This document shows positions 54,499 to 63,852 of a stretch of DNA of 64,000 nt, piece after piece; the first letter of the stretch is position 1, and every line of letters begins with the position of its first letter. Position numbers and translations under genes: made by a program. The notes beneath the pieces are model-generated. The model saw only the letters and a list, made by a program, of their open reading frames with translations. It was not told the origin of the DNA and searched no databases. The stretch lies in NCBI RefSeq assembly GCF_009377195.2, contig NZ_VJXX01000002.1, positions 124,001 to 188,000 on the forward strand, read 5' to 3'. Origin of the DNA: Arthrobacter bussei (GTDB lineage: Bacteria; Actinomycetota; Actinomycetes; Actinomycetales; Micrococcaceae).

Positions 54499-55653
54499 TC
54501 AGGCGCCGGGCGAGGGTTTGCCCGTGATGGCCTGCACCACAATGCGCTGGTGCAGCAGACCGGTGACGGCACCCTGGCGGTTGACGACGGCGTACTCGTT
54601 GCCCTCCAGCCGGGCGAGGAACTGGACAAGTTCCTGCCCCTCGGCCCACTCGGGGACGTACGCCCCTGCGGCGAGGCGCCGGGCGGTCGCGTTGACCGCC
54701 GTCGTCCCGGCGACCTCCTCGGGGACGGCGAGGAGGGCGCCCTCGTCCACCACGGCCTCGGGGATGCCGGTGGCGCCCGTGATGACGACGGCGGCACCCG
54801 GGTGCTCGCGCAGGAGGCGACGGGCGGCGAGAACGGTCGTCCCGGCGGGCAGCCCGAGAGCGCGCTGCTGGAGACGCCCGGCACTGATGGCCGGCAGGCG
54901 GAGCCGCATGCGTGCGTTCTCGATGGCCGCCGTGGCACCCATCCAGAGGAAGGCGCCCATGACGACGGCGATGATGATCACCGTGAAGTCCGGCCAGCGG
55001 CCCTGGAGCAGGGGCAACCCGATCACCACGGCGAGGAGCAGGATCACCAGAACCCTGCCCGCCCATCCCGCGGCGACCGTTCCCTTCTCCTGGCTCCCCG
55101 TGGCTTTCCAGACGGCGCTCTCGACGAGGCGGCCGCCGTCGAGTGGCAGGCCGGGGAGCACGTTGAACACCGCGACGAGCAGGTTGGCCCAGACCAGGAT
55201 GGTCGCCAGCAGGTAGGTGACCGACCCTGGGGTCATGGCCTGCAGGATGCCCCAGCCGATACCGGCCAGGACGAAGTTCGCGGCCGGCCCGGCGAGGGCG
55301 ACGAGCAGGGACCGCCCAGGGGACGCATTGAAGCTGGCGAACTGCGTGTGGCCGCCCCACAGGTTGAGGACGATCCGCGTGGTGGGCCAGCCGAAGGCCC
55401 GGGCGGTGAGCGCGTGGGAGAGTTCGTGGATGAGCACGGAGGCGGCGAGAAGGAGCGCGTAGCCGAGGGCGACGGCGTACGCGCCCGCGCCGATCCCGGG
55501 GAACGCGTTGGTGACGCGCGGCCCGAACACCAGCACGATGAACGCCGTGATGACGAACCAGGACCACGCGAGGACCACGGGGATCCCGGCGATGCGGCCC
55601 AGGGACAGCCCCGGGCTCGGTTCTGCTTTCACAGGAGGCGGGGTGCTGGTCAT
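54499..55653 (-). CDS. Site-2 protease (M50) with C-terminal CBS domains
   Basis: The 384-residue membrane protein has the zinc site HELSH in LIHELSHALTARAFG and the third ligand in NVLPGLPLDGGRLVE, within about six spans, then a cytoplasmic part with CBS-like repeats (LPAGTTVLAARRLLREHP, GNEYAVVNRQGAVTGLLHQR). Such enzymes cleave membrane-bound anti-sigma or signalling proteins. Its ATG overlaps the stop of the HAD gene (ATGA), and trmI lies 109 bp downstream. Confidence 0.93.
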   Translation of the reverse strand: MTSTPPPVKAEPSPGLSLGRIAGIPVVLAWSWFVITAFIVLVFGPRVTNAFPGIGAGAYAVALGYALLLAASVLIHELSHALTARAFGWPTTRIVLNLWGGHTQFASFNASPGRSLLVALAGPAANFVLAGIGWGILQAMTPGSVTYLLATILVWANLLVAVFNVLPGLPLDGGRLVESAVWKATGSQEKGTVAAGWAGRVLVILLLAVVIGLPLLQGRWPDFTVIIIAVVMGAFLWMGATAAIENARMRLRLPAISAGRLQQRALGLPAGTTVLAARRLLREHPGAAVVITGATGIPEAVVDEGALLAVPEEVAGTTAVNATARRLAAGAYVPEWAEGQELVQFLARLEGNEYAVVNRQGAVTGLLHQRIVVQAITGKPSPGA

Positions 55654-56426
55654 GCCCGCTCCCCTGCAGGCGCCGTGCCGCGGGGACCGACCAGGGCGGC
55701 GAGTTCGGCGGGGGTGCGGCCCTCCAGCGTGCTCCAGTCCGTGCGGCGCGTGTCGGGTGGGAGTGGGACGAAGTGCGGGACGGCCAGAGTCACGAGGCCC
55801 GCGGCCAGGGCGGAGGTGACGCCTGGCAGGGAATCCTCGATGGCGACCACGCGATCCTTCGTGAGCCCCGGATGATCTGCGGCGAGGAGGTCGAAGCCCA
55901 GCTGGTACGCCTCCGGGTCCGGCTTCCCGGCGGAGACGCGGTCCCCGGTGACGAGGTGGGAGAACGTACCTTCCGGCAGGTGCGAGGCGACGGCCATCGC
56001 CAGCAGTGGTTCGGACATGGTGACCATGGCGCAGGGGACGCCCTCCTGCCGCAGGGCCGCCAGGAGCTCGCGCGCGCCGGGCCGCCAGGGCACGTCAGCG
56101 GCGACGTCGGCGGCGACGCGTCCGGTCAGGTGCTCGATGATGGCGCTGATCCCGAGGTCCACGCCGGCCTCCTGCAGCCGGCCCGCCGAGAAATCGAGGG
56201 CCTGGCCGACCAGGGCGGTGGCCTGCTCGATGCTCCAGGTTCCGCCGTAGGACTCGACGAGATCCCTCTCCGCGCGGATCCAGTACGGCTCGGTGTCGAC
56301 GATGGTTCCATCCATGTCCCAGAGCACGCCCTGAAGCCTCCCGAGGTTCCCGCCGGTGCTGCTGCCGTCCGGCTCGGCCTCGACGCGGGCAAGGGTCTGG
56401 ACGGTGCCGGTGGGGTGGTGTGCCAT
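55650..56426 (-). CDS. HAD-superfamily phosphatase
   Basis: The 258-residue product has motif I LWDMDGTIVDTEPYW, motif II VTMSEPLL, and motifs III/IV in SAGKPDPEAYQLGFD and VAIEDSLPGVTSALAAG, with a four-helix cap (subfamily IA, as in beta-phosphoglucomutase and phosphoglycolate phosphatase). Substrate unknown. TAGACT seven bases before the ATG suggests a leaderless mRNA, with the plus-strand PAC2 gene divergent. Confidence 0.92.
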   Translation of the reverse strand: MAHHPTGTVQTLARVEAEPDGSSTGGNLGRLQGVLWDMDGTIVDTEPYWIRAERDLVESYGGTWSIEQATALVGQALDFSAGRLQEAGVDLGISAIIEHLTGRVAADVAADVPWRPGARELLAALRQEGVPCAMVTMSEPLLAMAVASHLPEGTFSHLVTGDRVSAGKPDPEAYQLGFDLLAADHPGLTKDRVVAIEDSLPGVTSALAAGLVTLAVPHFVPLPPDTRRTDWSTLEGRTPAELAALVGPRGTAPAGERA

Positions 56427-56531
56427 GGTCCCAAGTCTACGGTGACCCCTTGACAGGACCGCGCGTCAGCTGTCCGCGTAGCCGTCCAACCTCGCCTGAC
56501 ATGGCCGCGCGGCGGGGTTTAGGGTGAGAAC

Positions 56532-57422
56532 GTGGACAGCTTCGACGAACACCAGCCGACCGGCGTGCAGGATCTCTTCCAGGATGCAGGCGAGCCGGAG
56601 CGGCGCATCACCATCATGCTCGCGGCCTTCGAGGGCTGGAACGACGCCGGTGAGGCTGCCAGTGACGCCCTCACCTACATGGGGCGTTTCTTCGGCAGCG
56701 AACGCATCTCCACCATCGACGCCGACGAGTTCTACGATTTCCAGTTCACCCGTCCCGTGATCAAGCGGAACTCCGCCGGTCAGCGGCGCATCAAGTGGCC
56801 GAACACGCGGATCAGCAAGGCCGTCGTGCCGGATTCAGCGGTGGACCTCATCCTCGTCAACGGCGTGGAGCCCTCCTACAAGTGGCGTGCCTACACGGCC
56901 GAACTCGTGGGGCTGGCGAAGGAGCTGAACGTCGACTGCATCGTCCTCGTGGGTGCACTGCTGGCCGACGTACCGCACAGCCGCCCCATCCCGGTGACGG
57001 TGACCTCCGACGACGACCTCGTCCGGGAGAGCCTCGAGGTGGAGCCGTCGACCTACGAGGGACCCATCGGGATCGTCGGCGTCCTCGCCGAGATGGGTCT
57101 CCTCGCGGACATCCCCACCATGTCCCTCTGGGCCGCGGTGCCGCACTACGTCGGGCAGTCGCCCTCGCCGAAGGCGCAGCTCGCGCTGCTCAACAAGCTC
57201 GAGGAGATCCTTCAGATCTCGGTCGAGACGCACGTCCTGACCGAGGAGTCCGAAGCCTGGGAGCGCGGGGTCGACGAGCTCGCGACGGAGGACCCCGAGG
57301 TGGCCGCCTACGTGCGTCAACTCGAAGAGGCGAAGGACACCGTCGACCTGCCGGAGGCGAGCGGCGAGTCGATCGCGCGCGAGTTCGAGCGCTACCTGAA
57401 GAAGCGCCGCCGCGAGCAGTGA
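56532..57422 (+). CDS. PAC2-family proteasome-assembly-chaperone-like protein
   Basis: The 296-residue product matches the bacterial PAC2 family: ITIMLAAFEGWNDAGEAASD, DADEFYDFQFTRPVIKRNS, INGV-like LVNGVEPSYKWRAY, GALLADVPHSRPIPVTVTS, TYEGPIGIVGVLAEMG and AAVPHYVGQSPSPKAQLALL. In eukaryotes PAC2 assists proteasome assembly; a link to the nearby PrcAB core is tempting but unproven, as the family also occurs in bacteria without proteasomes. The GTG start has TAGGGT six bases upstream, so it is probably leaderless. Confidence 0.92.
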   Translation: MDSFDEHQPTGVQDLFQDAGEPERRITIMLAAFEGWNDAGEAASDALTYMGRFFGSERISTIDADEFYDFQFTRPVIKRNSAGQRRIKWPNTRISKAVVPDSAVDLILVNGVEPSYKWRAYTAELVGLAKELNVDCIVLVGALLADVPHSRPIPVTVTSDDDLVRESLEVEPSTYEGPIGIVGVLAEMGLLADIPTMSLWAAVPHYVGQSPSPKAQLALLNKLEEILQISVETHVLTEESEAWERGVDELATEDPEVAAYVRQLEEAKDTVDLPEASGESIAREFERYLKKRRREQ

Positions 57423-57534
57423 GCGTCGGCGGTAGCAGCCACGCCGAGGAGAACAGCCCGCGGAGCCGTCACAGGATCCACATCCGCCGCGCTCCGGCGC
57501 TGAACAGGCGCGGAGCTGAAGCCGAGAAGGCGGC

Positions 57535-58800
57535 CTAGAGGCGCACCCCGAGCAGGGCATCCGCCAGGTCGCTGACGTCCTGCCGGCCTGAGCCGTCGCC
57601 GTGAGTGCCGGCGGCCCAGGCGTCGACCGCGGCCAGCGCCGAGGGGGCGTCGAGATCGTCCGCGAGGTGCCCCCGGACCTGTGCGAGAAGACGGGCGACG
57701 TCGGCACGGTCCGCGTGCGCGGCTGCGGCCCGCCAGGCGGCGAGCCGTGCGACGGCTTCCCCGAGGACCGCGTCCGTCCAGGACCAGTCCGAGCGGTAGT
57801 GGTGCGCGAGGATGGCGAGCCGGACGGCGGCCGGGTCCACGCCGGCGCGGCGGAGCTTCGAGACGAGCACCAGGTTGCCGCGCGACTTGCTCATCTTGCC
57901 GCCGTCGTAGCCCACCATGCCTGCGTGGGCGTAGTGCTGCGCGAGGGGGGATCCGCTCGAGGCCCAGGCGTGCGAGGCACTCATCTCATGGTGCGGGAAG
58001 ACGAGGTCGGAACCGCCGCCCTGCACCGTGAAGGGAGCCGGGAGGTAGCGGTGCGCGATCACGGCGCATTCGATGTGCCAGCCGGGCCTGCCGTCGCCGA
58101 GAGTGCCTCCCGGCCAGTTCGGCTCGGCCGGCCGCGCGACGCGCCAGAGGAGTGGATCGAGCGCGTTGCGCTTGTGCGGCCGCGCCGGGTCTCCTCCGCG
58201 CTCGGCGGACAGAGCCACCATCGTGTCGGCGTCGAGGTGCGAGACCTGACCGAGGAACCAGCGGGCGTCGTCGTCCTCGTCCAGCGCTGCGGCCGCATCC
58301 AGGGAGAAGTAGACGTCGCCGTCGGGTTCCCCGCCCTCACCCGGGACCGTGTAGGCGAGGCCACGGGCCACGAGGTCCTCGACGGCGGGGACGATCCACC
58401 CGACCGCCTCGACGGCTCCGACGTAGTGGTCGGGCGGGAGGACATTGAGCGCCTCCATGTCCTCGCGGAAGAGGGCGATCTGCTCGGTGGCGAGGTCCCG
58501 CCAGTCGACGCCCGTGGCCGCGGCCCGCTCGAGCAGGGGATCGTCGACGTCGGTGACGTTCTGGACGTAGGACACGGTGGAGCCGGCGTCCCGCCAGGTG
58601 CGGTTAAGGAGGTCGAAGGCCACGTAGGTGGACGCATGGCCGAGGTGCGTGGCGTCATAGGGCGTGATGCCGCAGACGTACAGGCTGCGCTCCGGATGCC
58701 GTTCGAGGACCGTCCGTCCCTGCAGGGCCGTGTCGAACAGGGTGATGTCCGACTGGGTGCCGTCGAGTTCAGGGACAGGAGTCGAGTTCCACGCAATCAC
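57535..58800 (-). CDS. mshC: Mycothiol synthesis ligase MshC
   Basis: The 421-residue product is a class-I cysteinyl-tRNA-synthetase-like enzyme: [16 protein letters not shown] (HIGH-type), [30 protein letters not shown] with zinc ligands, [14 protein letters not shown], and the KMSKSRGN motif. MshC joins cysteine to GlcN-inositol using ATP; here it lacks the anticodon domain. The GTG start is seven bases after TAAGGT. It follows uppP by 23 bp, as in many actinobacteria. Confidence 0.96.
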   Translation of the reverse strand: MIAWNSTPVPELDGTQSDITLFDTALQGRTVLERHPERSLYVCGITPYDATHLGHASTYVAFDLLNRTWRDAGSTVSYVQNVTDVDDPLLERAAATGVDWRDLATEQIALFREDMEALNVLPPDHYVGAVEAVGWIVPAVEDLVARGLAYTVPGEGGEPDGDVYFSLDAAAALDEDDDARWFLGQVSHLDADTMVALSAERGGDPARPHKRNALDPLLWRVARPAEPNWPGGTLGDGRPGWHIECAVIAHRYLPAPFTVQGGGSDLVFPHHEMSASHAWASSGSPLAQHYAHAGMVGYDGGKMSKSRGNLVLVSKLRRAGVDPAAVRLAILAHHYRSDWSWTDAVLGEAVARLAAWRAAAAHADRADVARLLAQVRGHLADDLDAPSALAAVDAWAAGTHGDGSGRQDVSDLADALLGVRL

Positions 58801-58823
58801 ACGTTCTACCTTACGGCTCGGCG

Positions 58824-59648
58824 TCAGGCGCTGATGACGCCCAGTCCGAGCAGCACGTACAGAGCGAGTCCGAGCAGGATCCGGTACCAGACGAAGAGCC
58901 CGTACCCGCGGGTCGTCACGAACTTCAGGAACCAGCCGATGATCGCGAAGCCGACGACGAACGCCACCAGTGTGGCGAGGGCCGTCTCGGGCAGGGCGTA
59001 CGGTCCGGTCTCGTCGTAGCTCTTGACCAGCTGGAAGACACCGCTGCCGAACACGGCGGGGATGGCGAGGAGGAACGAGTAGCGCGCCGCCGCCTCCCGC
59101 GTGTACCCCATGAGGAGGCCCGCGGTGATGGTTCCGCCCGAACGCGACACGCCCGGGACGAGAGCCAGCGCCTGGGCGAGTCCGAAGAGGATGCCGTGCC
59201 GGTAGGTGAGGCTGTGCAGCTCCCGCGCCTGGCGCCCCACATGGTCCGCGACGGCGAGGATCAGCCCGAAGACGATCAGCATCGTCGCCACGATCCACAT
59301 GCTGCGGAACGTGCTCTCGATCTGGTCCTGGAAGAGGAGCCCGAGCACCACGATCGGCACGCTGCCGAGGATCACGAGCCACCCCATGCGGGCATCCGGG
59401 TCGTTCCGCGGGACGGTGCCGCGCAGCGCTCCGAACCACGCCTTCACGATCCGGACGATGTCGCGCCAGAAGAAGACCACGACGGCGGTCTCGGTGCCCA
59501 GCTGGGTGATGGCGGTGAAGGCGGCTCCCGGGTCCTGCGCGTTGGGGAGGAGTTCGCCGACGATGCGCAGATGGGCGCTCGACGAGATGGGGAGGAACTC
59601 GGTGAGGCCCTGGACGAATCCCAGGATGACAGCTTCTATCCAATGCAC
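58824..59648 (-). CDS. uppP: Undecaprenyl-diphosphatase UppP (BacA)
   Basis: The 274-residue membrane protein has the two catalytic motifs [20 protein letters not shown] and [18 protein letters not shown], plus [19 protein letters not shown]. It recycles the lipid carrier of peptidoglycan synthesis and gives bacitracin tolerance. About eight spans are apparent. The GTG start has TAGGGT seven bases upstream; the divergent aldo/keto reductase promoter overlaps this region. Confidence 0.96.
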   Translation of the reverse strand: MHWIEAVILGFVQGLTEFLPISSSAHLRIVGELLPNAQDPGAAFTAITQLGTETAVVVFFWRDIVRIVKAWFGALRGTVPRNDPDARMGWLVILGSVPIVVLGLLFQDQIESTFRSMWIVATMLIVFGLILAVADHVGRQARELHSLTYRHGILFGLAQALALVPGVSRSGGTITAGLLMGYTREAAARYSFLLAIPAVFGSGVFQLVKSYDETGPYALPETALATLVAFVVGFAIIGWFLKFVTTRGYGLFVWYRILLGLALYVLLGLGVISA

Positions 59649-59698
59649 GCTAACGACCCTAAGCCATGCACCCGGGCACAGGCCCTAGGCTTGGCCTC

Positions 59699-60634
59699 AT
59701 GCAACGGCGAAACGTGGGAGCGAGCGGCCTGACCGTCTCCGCTCTGGGACTCGGCACCATGAACTGGGGCCAGGAGGTCGACGAGGAATCGGCGCGTGAG
59801 CAGCTGCGCCTCTTCACCGATGCCGGCGGCACGCTCGTGGAGACAGCGGCGCGCTACGGCGAGGGTCAGTCGGAGGCCATGCTGGGCGGGTTCATCAATG
59901 ACACCGTGGCCCGCTCGGAGCTCGTCCTGGTGGTCCAGGGGGGCACCACGAGGTCCGGCAGCAGAAGGCTGGACAGTTCGCGGCGCGGCCTTCTCGACTC
60001 GCTCGACGCGTCCCTGGCCCTGCTGGGTACGGACCACGCGGACGTCTGGCTGGCGCCCTCCCCCGATCCCGCCGTGCCGCTGCCCGAGATCCTCAGCGCC
60101 CTCGACGTGGCCTACTCGTCCGGCCGGGCCCGCTACGTCGGTGTCTCCAACTACGCGGGGTGGGAGTTCGCACGCGCGGCCGCCACCGCGTCCTTCCCGC
60201 TCCTCGTGAACGACGTCGAGTACTCCCTCGTGAACCGCGGCGCGGAACGTGACGTCTTCCCCGCGGCGGCGGCTTCGGGCGCGGGGATCCTCGCCTGGGG
60301 TGCGCTCGGCCGGGGTGTCCTGACGGGGAAGTACCGCGGGAGGATCCCGTCCGAGTCGAGGGGCGCCTCCGACGTCTGGTCGCCCTACGTGGAGCCCTAC
60401 CTGTCAGGGAAGCCGCAACGGATCACCGAGGCACTGTGCACGGCTTCGCGCGGGCTGGACCTGCAACCCCACGAGGTGGCGCTGCGATGGCTGCTGCACC
60501 GGCCCGGCGTGGCCTCGGCCATCATCGGCGCCCGCACACCCCAGCAGCTGAAGGAGATCCTCCAGGTCGGCGGCGCACCCGTCGCGGGGCCGATCTCCGA
60601 GGTCCTCGACGAGGTCTCCGCGCTGCTTCCCTGA
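59699..60634 (+). CDS. Aldo/keto reductase
   Basis: The 311-residue product is a TIM-barrel oxidoreductase: VSALGLGTMNWGQEVDEESA, TAARYGEGQSEAML, LLGTDHADVWLAPSPDP, SSGRARYVGVSNYAGWEFAR, and NADPH-binding LLHRPGVASAIIGARTPQQL. The usual catalytic Asp-Tyr pair is here ETAARYG: Tyr is kept but the preceding Asp of the DTAxxYG motif is Glu, and the lysine of the QVRFLH-type motif is not evident, so catalysis may differ. TAGGCT seven bases before the ATG suggests a leaderless mRNA. Confidence 0.9.
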   Translation: MQRRNVGASGLTVSALGLGTMNWGQEVDEESAREQLRLFTDAGGTLVETAARYGEGQSEAMLGGFINDTVARSELVLVVQGGTTRSGSRRLDSSRRGLLDSLDASLALLGTDHADVWLAPSPDPAVPLPEILSALDVAYSSGRARYVGVSNYAGWEFARAAATASFPLLVNDVEYSLVNRGAERDVFPAAAASGAGILAWGALGRGVLTGKYRGRIPSESRGASDVWSPYVEPYLSGKPQRITEALCTASRGLDLQPHEVALRWLLHRPGVASAIIGARTPQQLKEILQVGGAPVAGPISEVLDEVSALLP

Positions 60635-60746
60635 GAGTCCGGGCAGGCTGCGCGCGAGTGGCCGGGCCGCGCATGAGCGACGAGCCCTAGCGTGAGCAGC
60701 GATCAGAAGGTCGAGCGCTCCAGGCGAGAGCCCTGCGCGTGAAAGG

Positions 60747-61028
60747 TCAGTGCTCGATCTCGGCGTCGACGAGGTCGGAGGCGTACTCGGCGTCGTCATT
60801 GTCGTCGTTATCGTCGTCGTCGTCCGACTCTTCGTAGATCTCGAGCGGAGTGACCTCACCGAATGCGTCGTACAGGGCTTCCTCGTAGACTTCGAAGGCG
60901 TCAACGATACCGAGGTAGGCGGCCTCCACCGCGGGATCGTCCTCCCGCCGACGTGACGCCGAGGCAGCGAGATGCTCTTCGAGGGCTGTCACGAGGGACT
61001 GGAGCGCGACACGCGGATCAATGCTCAT
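60747..61028 (-). CDS. Small acidic protein of unknown function
   Basis: The 93-residue product starts MSIDPRVALQSLVTALEEHL, a likely helix, then PAVEAAYLGIVDAFEVYEEAL and a highly acidic tail (ESDDDDDNDDNDD). I do not recognise a named family, though it is accompanied by the DUF5703 gene. TAACGT seven bases before the ATG suggests leaderless expression, divergent from DUF5703. It may be a nucleic-acid-mimic or a partner protein, which is speculation. Confidence 0.7.
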   Translation of the reverse strand: MSIDPRVALQSLVTALEEHLAASASRRREDDPAVEAAYLGIVDAFEVYEEALYDAFGEVTPLEIYEESDDDDDNDDNDDAEYASDLVDAEIEH

Positions 61029-61069
61029 GGCCTAGACGTTATCGGTAAAGTGATCGAAATTGGAGGGAT

Positions 61070-61303
61070 ATGCGAGAACATTTTCTGAACGCGACGGCCG
61101 TCCGGGAGCGGGATTACGGGCGGCAGTACGAGTATCTGGTGCTCACCGTCACCGCGGGTGAACCTCTTCCCGCGGCGCGGAAACTTCTCACCGAACACGC
61201 CGAGTACGGCAAGTGGGAGCTGGAGCGCAGCTGCATCTACATGGGTGGCAGCAGGCGCTACTGGCTGAGGCGGAAGGTCCTGCGCGTGGAGCGCACGGCC
61301 TGA
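61070..61303 (+). CDS. DUF5703 family small protein
   Basis: The 77-residue product REHFLNATAVRERDYGRQYE, then EYLVLTVTAGEPLPAARKLL and HAEYGKWELERSCIYMGGSR-RYWLRRKVLR, matches an actinobacterial family of unknown function. It has GGAGGG just before the ATG and a TAAAGT box 19 bases upstream. It is divergent from the small acidic protein gene. Confidence 0.88.
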   Translation: MREHFLNATAVRERDYGRQYEYLVLTVTAGEPLPAARKLLTEHAEYGKWELERSCIYMGGSRRYWLRRKVLRVERTA

Positions 61304-61309
61304 CCCCAC

Positions 61310-61324
61310 CGGGCCACCGGCCCG
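61310..61324. terminator. Short hairpin between the DUF5703 and acyl-CoA dehydrogenase genes
   Basis: CGGGCC-ACC-GGCCCG forms a perfect six-pair hairpin between two convergent genes. No T-run follows. Confidence 0.4.
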
Positions 61325-61348
61325 ACAGGCCCCGGAACCACCGGTCGG

Positions 61349-62521
61349 TCACGACGACGGCGGCCCCAGCAGGGAGGTCGCGACCGTCGACCGGGCAGAT
61401 TCGAGGGTCGACGGATGGAACTGCCCCGCCAGGGCATCACGGTGCAGGCGCACCACCTCGGAGTCCGCCGAGAAGCCCGACCCTCCCCCCACATGCAGCG
61501 CGACCCCCGTCGCCTCCACAGCGGCGTCGACCGCGTGGGTCTTGAGGGTCACGAGGCGCGGGAACCACGCCGGTCCGGCCTCGTCCCCCGCATCGAGGTC
61601 GCGCACGACGTTCTCGAGTTCGGCATCCGCTGCGGTGCGGCGCATCGCCGCCCCTGCGAGCAGGTTCCGCAGCACCGGGTCGTCGGCGAGCGGTCGTCCT
61701 GCGGTGTGACTCCGCCTCCGCAGGAGCGACTGCGCCGCGAGTTCCAGCGCACGGTCGGCGATGCCGAGGTAGACCGCGGCGATGAGGGTCTCGAACGCGG
61801 CGAAGATCCCGAAGACCAGGAGGTCGGCGTTCGGTCCGACGGGGAGGCGGCGGAAGACGGCGGCTGCGGGGACACGGACATCGATGAGGCGCGTGGTGTT
61901 CGACTGCGTGGCTCGCATGCCCAGGGGATTCCAGTCAGTGAGGGTCTCCACCCCGGGCGTCCCGCGCGGGACGAAAGCGTGCAGGATCGAGTCCTCGGCG
62001 CCGTCGCGCCCCTCGAGCTTGCCGAAGACACCGAGCCGGGTCCAGACGGGCGAGAGACTCGTGAAGACCTTCGTGCCGGTGTAGCTGTACCCACCGTCGG
62101 GGGTCCGTTCGACGCGCGTCAGGGAGTCGAACAGGACGGCGTCGTTGCCCGGCTCGGACACACCGAACGCGAAGACCTCGCCGCGGGCGGCGTCGTCGAG
62201 CACGAATTCCAGGGAGGCGTCGCCGCGGTCCGCGAGCAGGCCGGCCACCGCCGTCCAGACGAGATGCATGTTGGTGCCGAGGGCGGTCGCCGGTGCCGCG
62301 GAGGCGAGGAGACGCTGGGCCCGGGCGGCGCGCGTCAGCCCGCCCGACGCACCGGGCCGGACGTCCGCGAGCATGCGGAGGTACCCGCAGGCGGTCAGAT
62401 CGTCGAAATCCTCCGTGAAGAAGGAGTTCCCGGCGTCGTAGCCCGAGGCCCGCCCCCGGAAGCGCTCGAGCAGCTCCGCGGTGAGGAGCTGACCGGCGGT
62501 CGTAGCGGACGTCGTCGTCAT
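61349..62521 (-). CDS. Acyl-CoA dehydrogenase family protein
   Basis: The 390-residue product has the fold of the family: RMLADVRPGASGGLTRAARA, VFAFGVSEPGNDAVLFDSL, GYSYTGTKVFTSLSPVWTRL, WNPLGMRATQSNTTRLIDVR and VGGGSGFSADSEVVRLHRDA. The catalytic Glu of fatty-acyl enzymes is not obvious, and the VGGGSGFS-type end resembles flavin-dependent hydroxylase-like relatives. Substrate unknown. The gene ends 30 bp after the M20 peptidase gene begins upstream. Confidence 0.85.
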   Translation of the reverse strand: MTTTSATTAGQLLTAELLERFRGRASGYDAGNSFFTEDFDDLTACGYLRMLADVRPGASGGLTRAARAQRLLASAAPATALGTNMHLVWTAVAGLLADRGDASLEFVLDDAARGEVFAFGVSEPGNDAVLFDSLTRVERTPDGGYSYTGTKVFTSLSPVWTRLGVFGKLEGRDGAEDSILHAFVPRGTPGVETLTDWNPLGMRATQSNTTRLIDVRVPAAAVFRRLPVGPNADLLVFGIFAAFETLIAAVYLGIADRALELAAQSLLRRRSHTAGRPLADDPVLRNLLAGAAMRRTAADAELENVVRDLDAGDEAGPAWFPRLVTLKTHAVDAAVEATGVALHVGGGSGFSADSEVVRLHRDALAGQFHPSTLESARSTVATSLLGPPSS

Positions 62522-62550
62522 CTTCGCCCCTGCCGTCCCGACGCCGGCGG

Positions 62551-63852
62551 TCAGTAGGTGGTGAGCAGGCGGGCGAGCACCTTGGCGCCGAAGCGGAGCG
62601 AGTCCGCAGGCACGCGCTCGTCGACGCCGTGGAACATGCCGGTGAAGTCGAGATCATCCGGCAGTTGCAGGGGTGCGAAGCCGTACCCGGTGATGCCGAG
62701 GCGGCTGAGCGACTTGTTGTCCGTGCCGCCCGAGAGCGTGTACGGCAGCACCTTGGCGCCGGGATCCTCGGCGTGCAGGGCATCGATCATCGAGTCGACG
62801 AGATTCCCCGCGAACGGCACCTCCAGGGAGGTGTCCTTGTGCTCGTAGCTCACGTCGACGCCCTCCCCCGCGAGTCCGCGGATGATCTCCAGGACCTGGT
62901 CCTGCTGGCCCGGGAGGGTGCGCATGTCGATCAGCGCCTCGGCGGTGCCGGGGATGACGTTGTGCTTGTACCCGCCCTTGAGGACCGTCGGGTTCGCCGT
63001 GTTCTGCAGCGTCGCCCCGACGAAGCGCGCCACGGTGCCGAGTTCCCGCAGGAGGATGTCGGGATTGTCCGGGTCGAACTCGACCCCGGTCAGTTCGGTG
63101 ACGCCGTCGAGGAACTGGCGAGTGGTGGGCGTGAGCTCGATGGGCCAGGCGTGGTCACCGATGCGCGTGACGGCCCGGGCGAGGGCGGTCACCGCGTTGT
63201 CGGTGTTGATCTGCGAGCCGTGCCCGGCCCGGCCGTGGGCCACCAGCCGCAGCCAGGAGATACCCTTCTCGGCGGTCTGCAGCAGGTAGGTGCGCTGCCC
63301 GCCGATGGTCGCCGAGAATCCACCCACCTCGGAGATGGCCTCGGTGGCACCCTCGAAGACCTCGGGCTTGTTGTCCACGAGCCAGGAGGCACCGTATGCG
63401 CCGCCGGCCTCCTCGTCGGCGAAGAACCCGAAGATGAGGTCGCGCTGCGGTTTGACGCCGTCGCGCTGCATGGAGCGGAGGACGGACAGGATCATCGCGT
63501 CCATGTCCTTCATGTCGACGGCGCCACGGCCCCAGATGAGCCCGTCCTTCTCCTCCCCGCCGAAGGGGTCGACGGACCAGTCCTCCTTCTGGGCGGGCAC
63601 GACGTCGAGGTGCCCGTGGACGACGAGGGCCGGCAGGGACGGGTCCGTGCCCTCCATGCGCGCGACGACGGACGTGCGACCGGGTGCGGCCTCGAACAGC
63701 TGCGTGGACAGGCCCACCTCCTCGATGAGGCCGGCCGTGTACTCGGCGGCGGACCGCTCCCCCGGGCCGGCGTTGTCGCCGAAGTTCGAGGTGTCGAACC
63801 GGATCAGTTCCTGGCAGATCCTGACGACTTCATCTTCGGGGGTGATGCCCAT
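62551..63852 (-). CDS. M20-family metallopeptidase (ArgE/DapE/carboxypeptidase-like)
   Basis: The 433-residue enzyme has LVVHGHLDVVPAQKEDW (first metal His and Asp), IWGRGAVDMKDMDAMI (bridging Asp), GFFADEEAGGAYGASW (catalytic Glu), and a dimerisation insert. It removes amino acids or acyl groups from small peptides. The homologue Rv2141c lies near the same trio and mshC genes in mycobacteria. AGGAGG precedes the ATG; a TAGGCT box lies further upstream. Confidence 0.92.
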   Translation of the reverse strand: MGITPEDEVVRICQELIRFDTSNFGDNAGPGERSAAEYTAGLIEEVGLSTQLFEAAPGRTSVVARMEGTDPSLPALVVHGHLDVVPAQKEDWSVDPFGGEEKDGLIWGRGAVDMKDMDAMILSVLRSMQRDGVKPQRDLIFGFFADEEAGGAYGASWLVDNKPEVFEGATEAISEVGGFSATIGGQRTYLLQTAEKGISWLRLVAHGRAGHGSQINTDNAVTALARAVTRIGDHAWPIELTPTTRQFLDGVTELTGVEFDPDNPDILLRELGTVARFVGATLQNTANPTVLKGGYKHNVIPGTAEALIDMRTLPGQQDQVLEIIRGLAGEGVDVSYEHKDTSLEVPFAGNLVDSMIDALHAEDPGAKVLPYTLSGGTDNKSLSRLGITGYGFAPLQLPDDLDFTGMFHGVDERVPADSLRFGAKVLARLLTTY

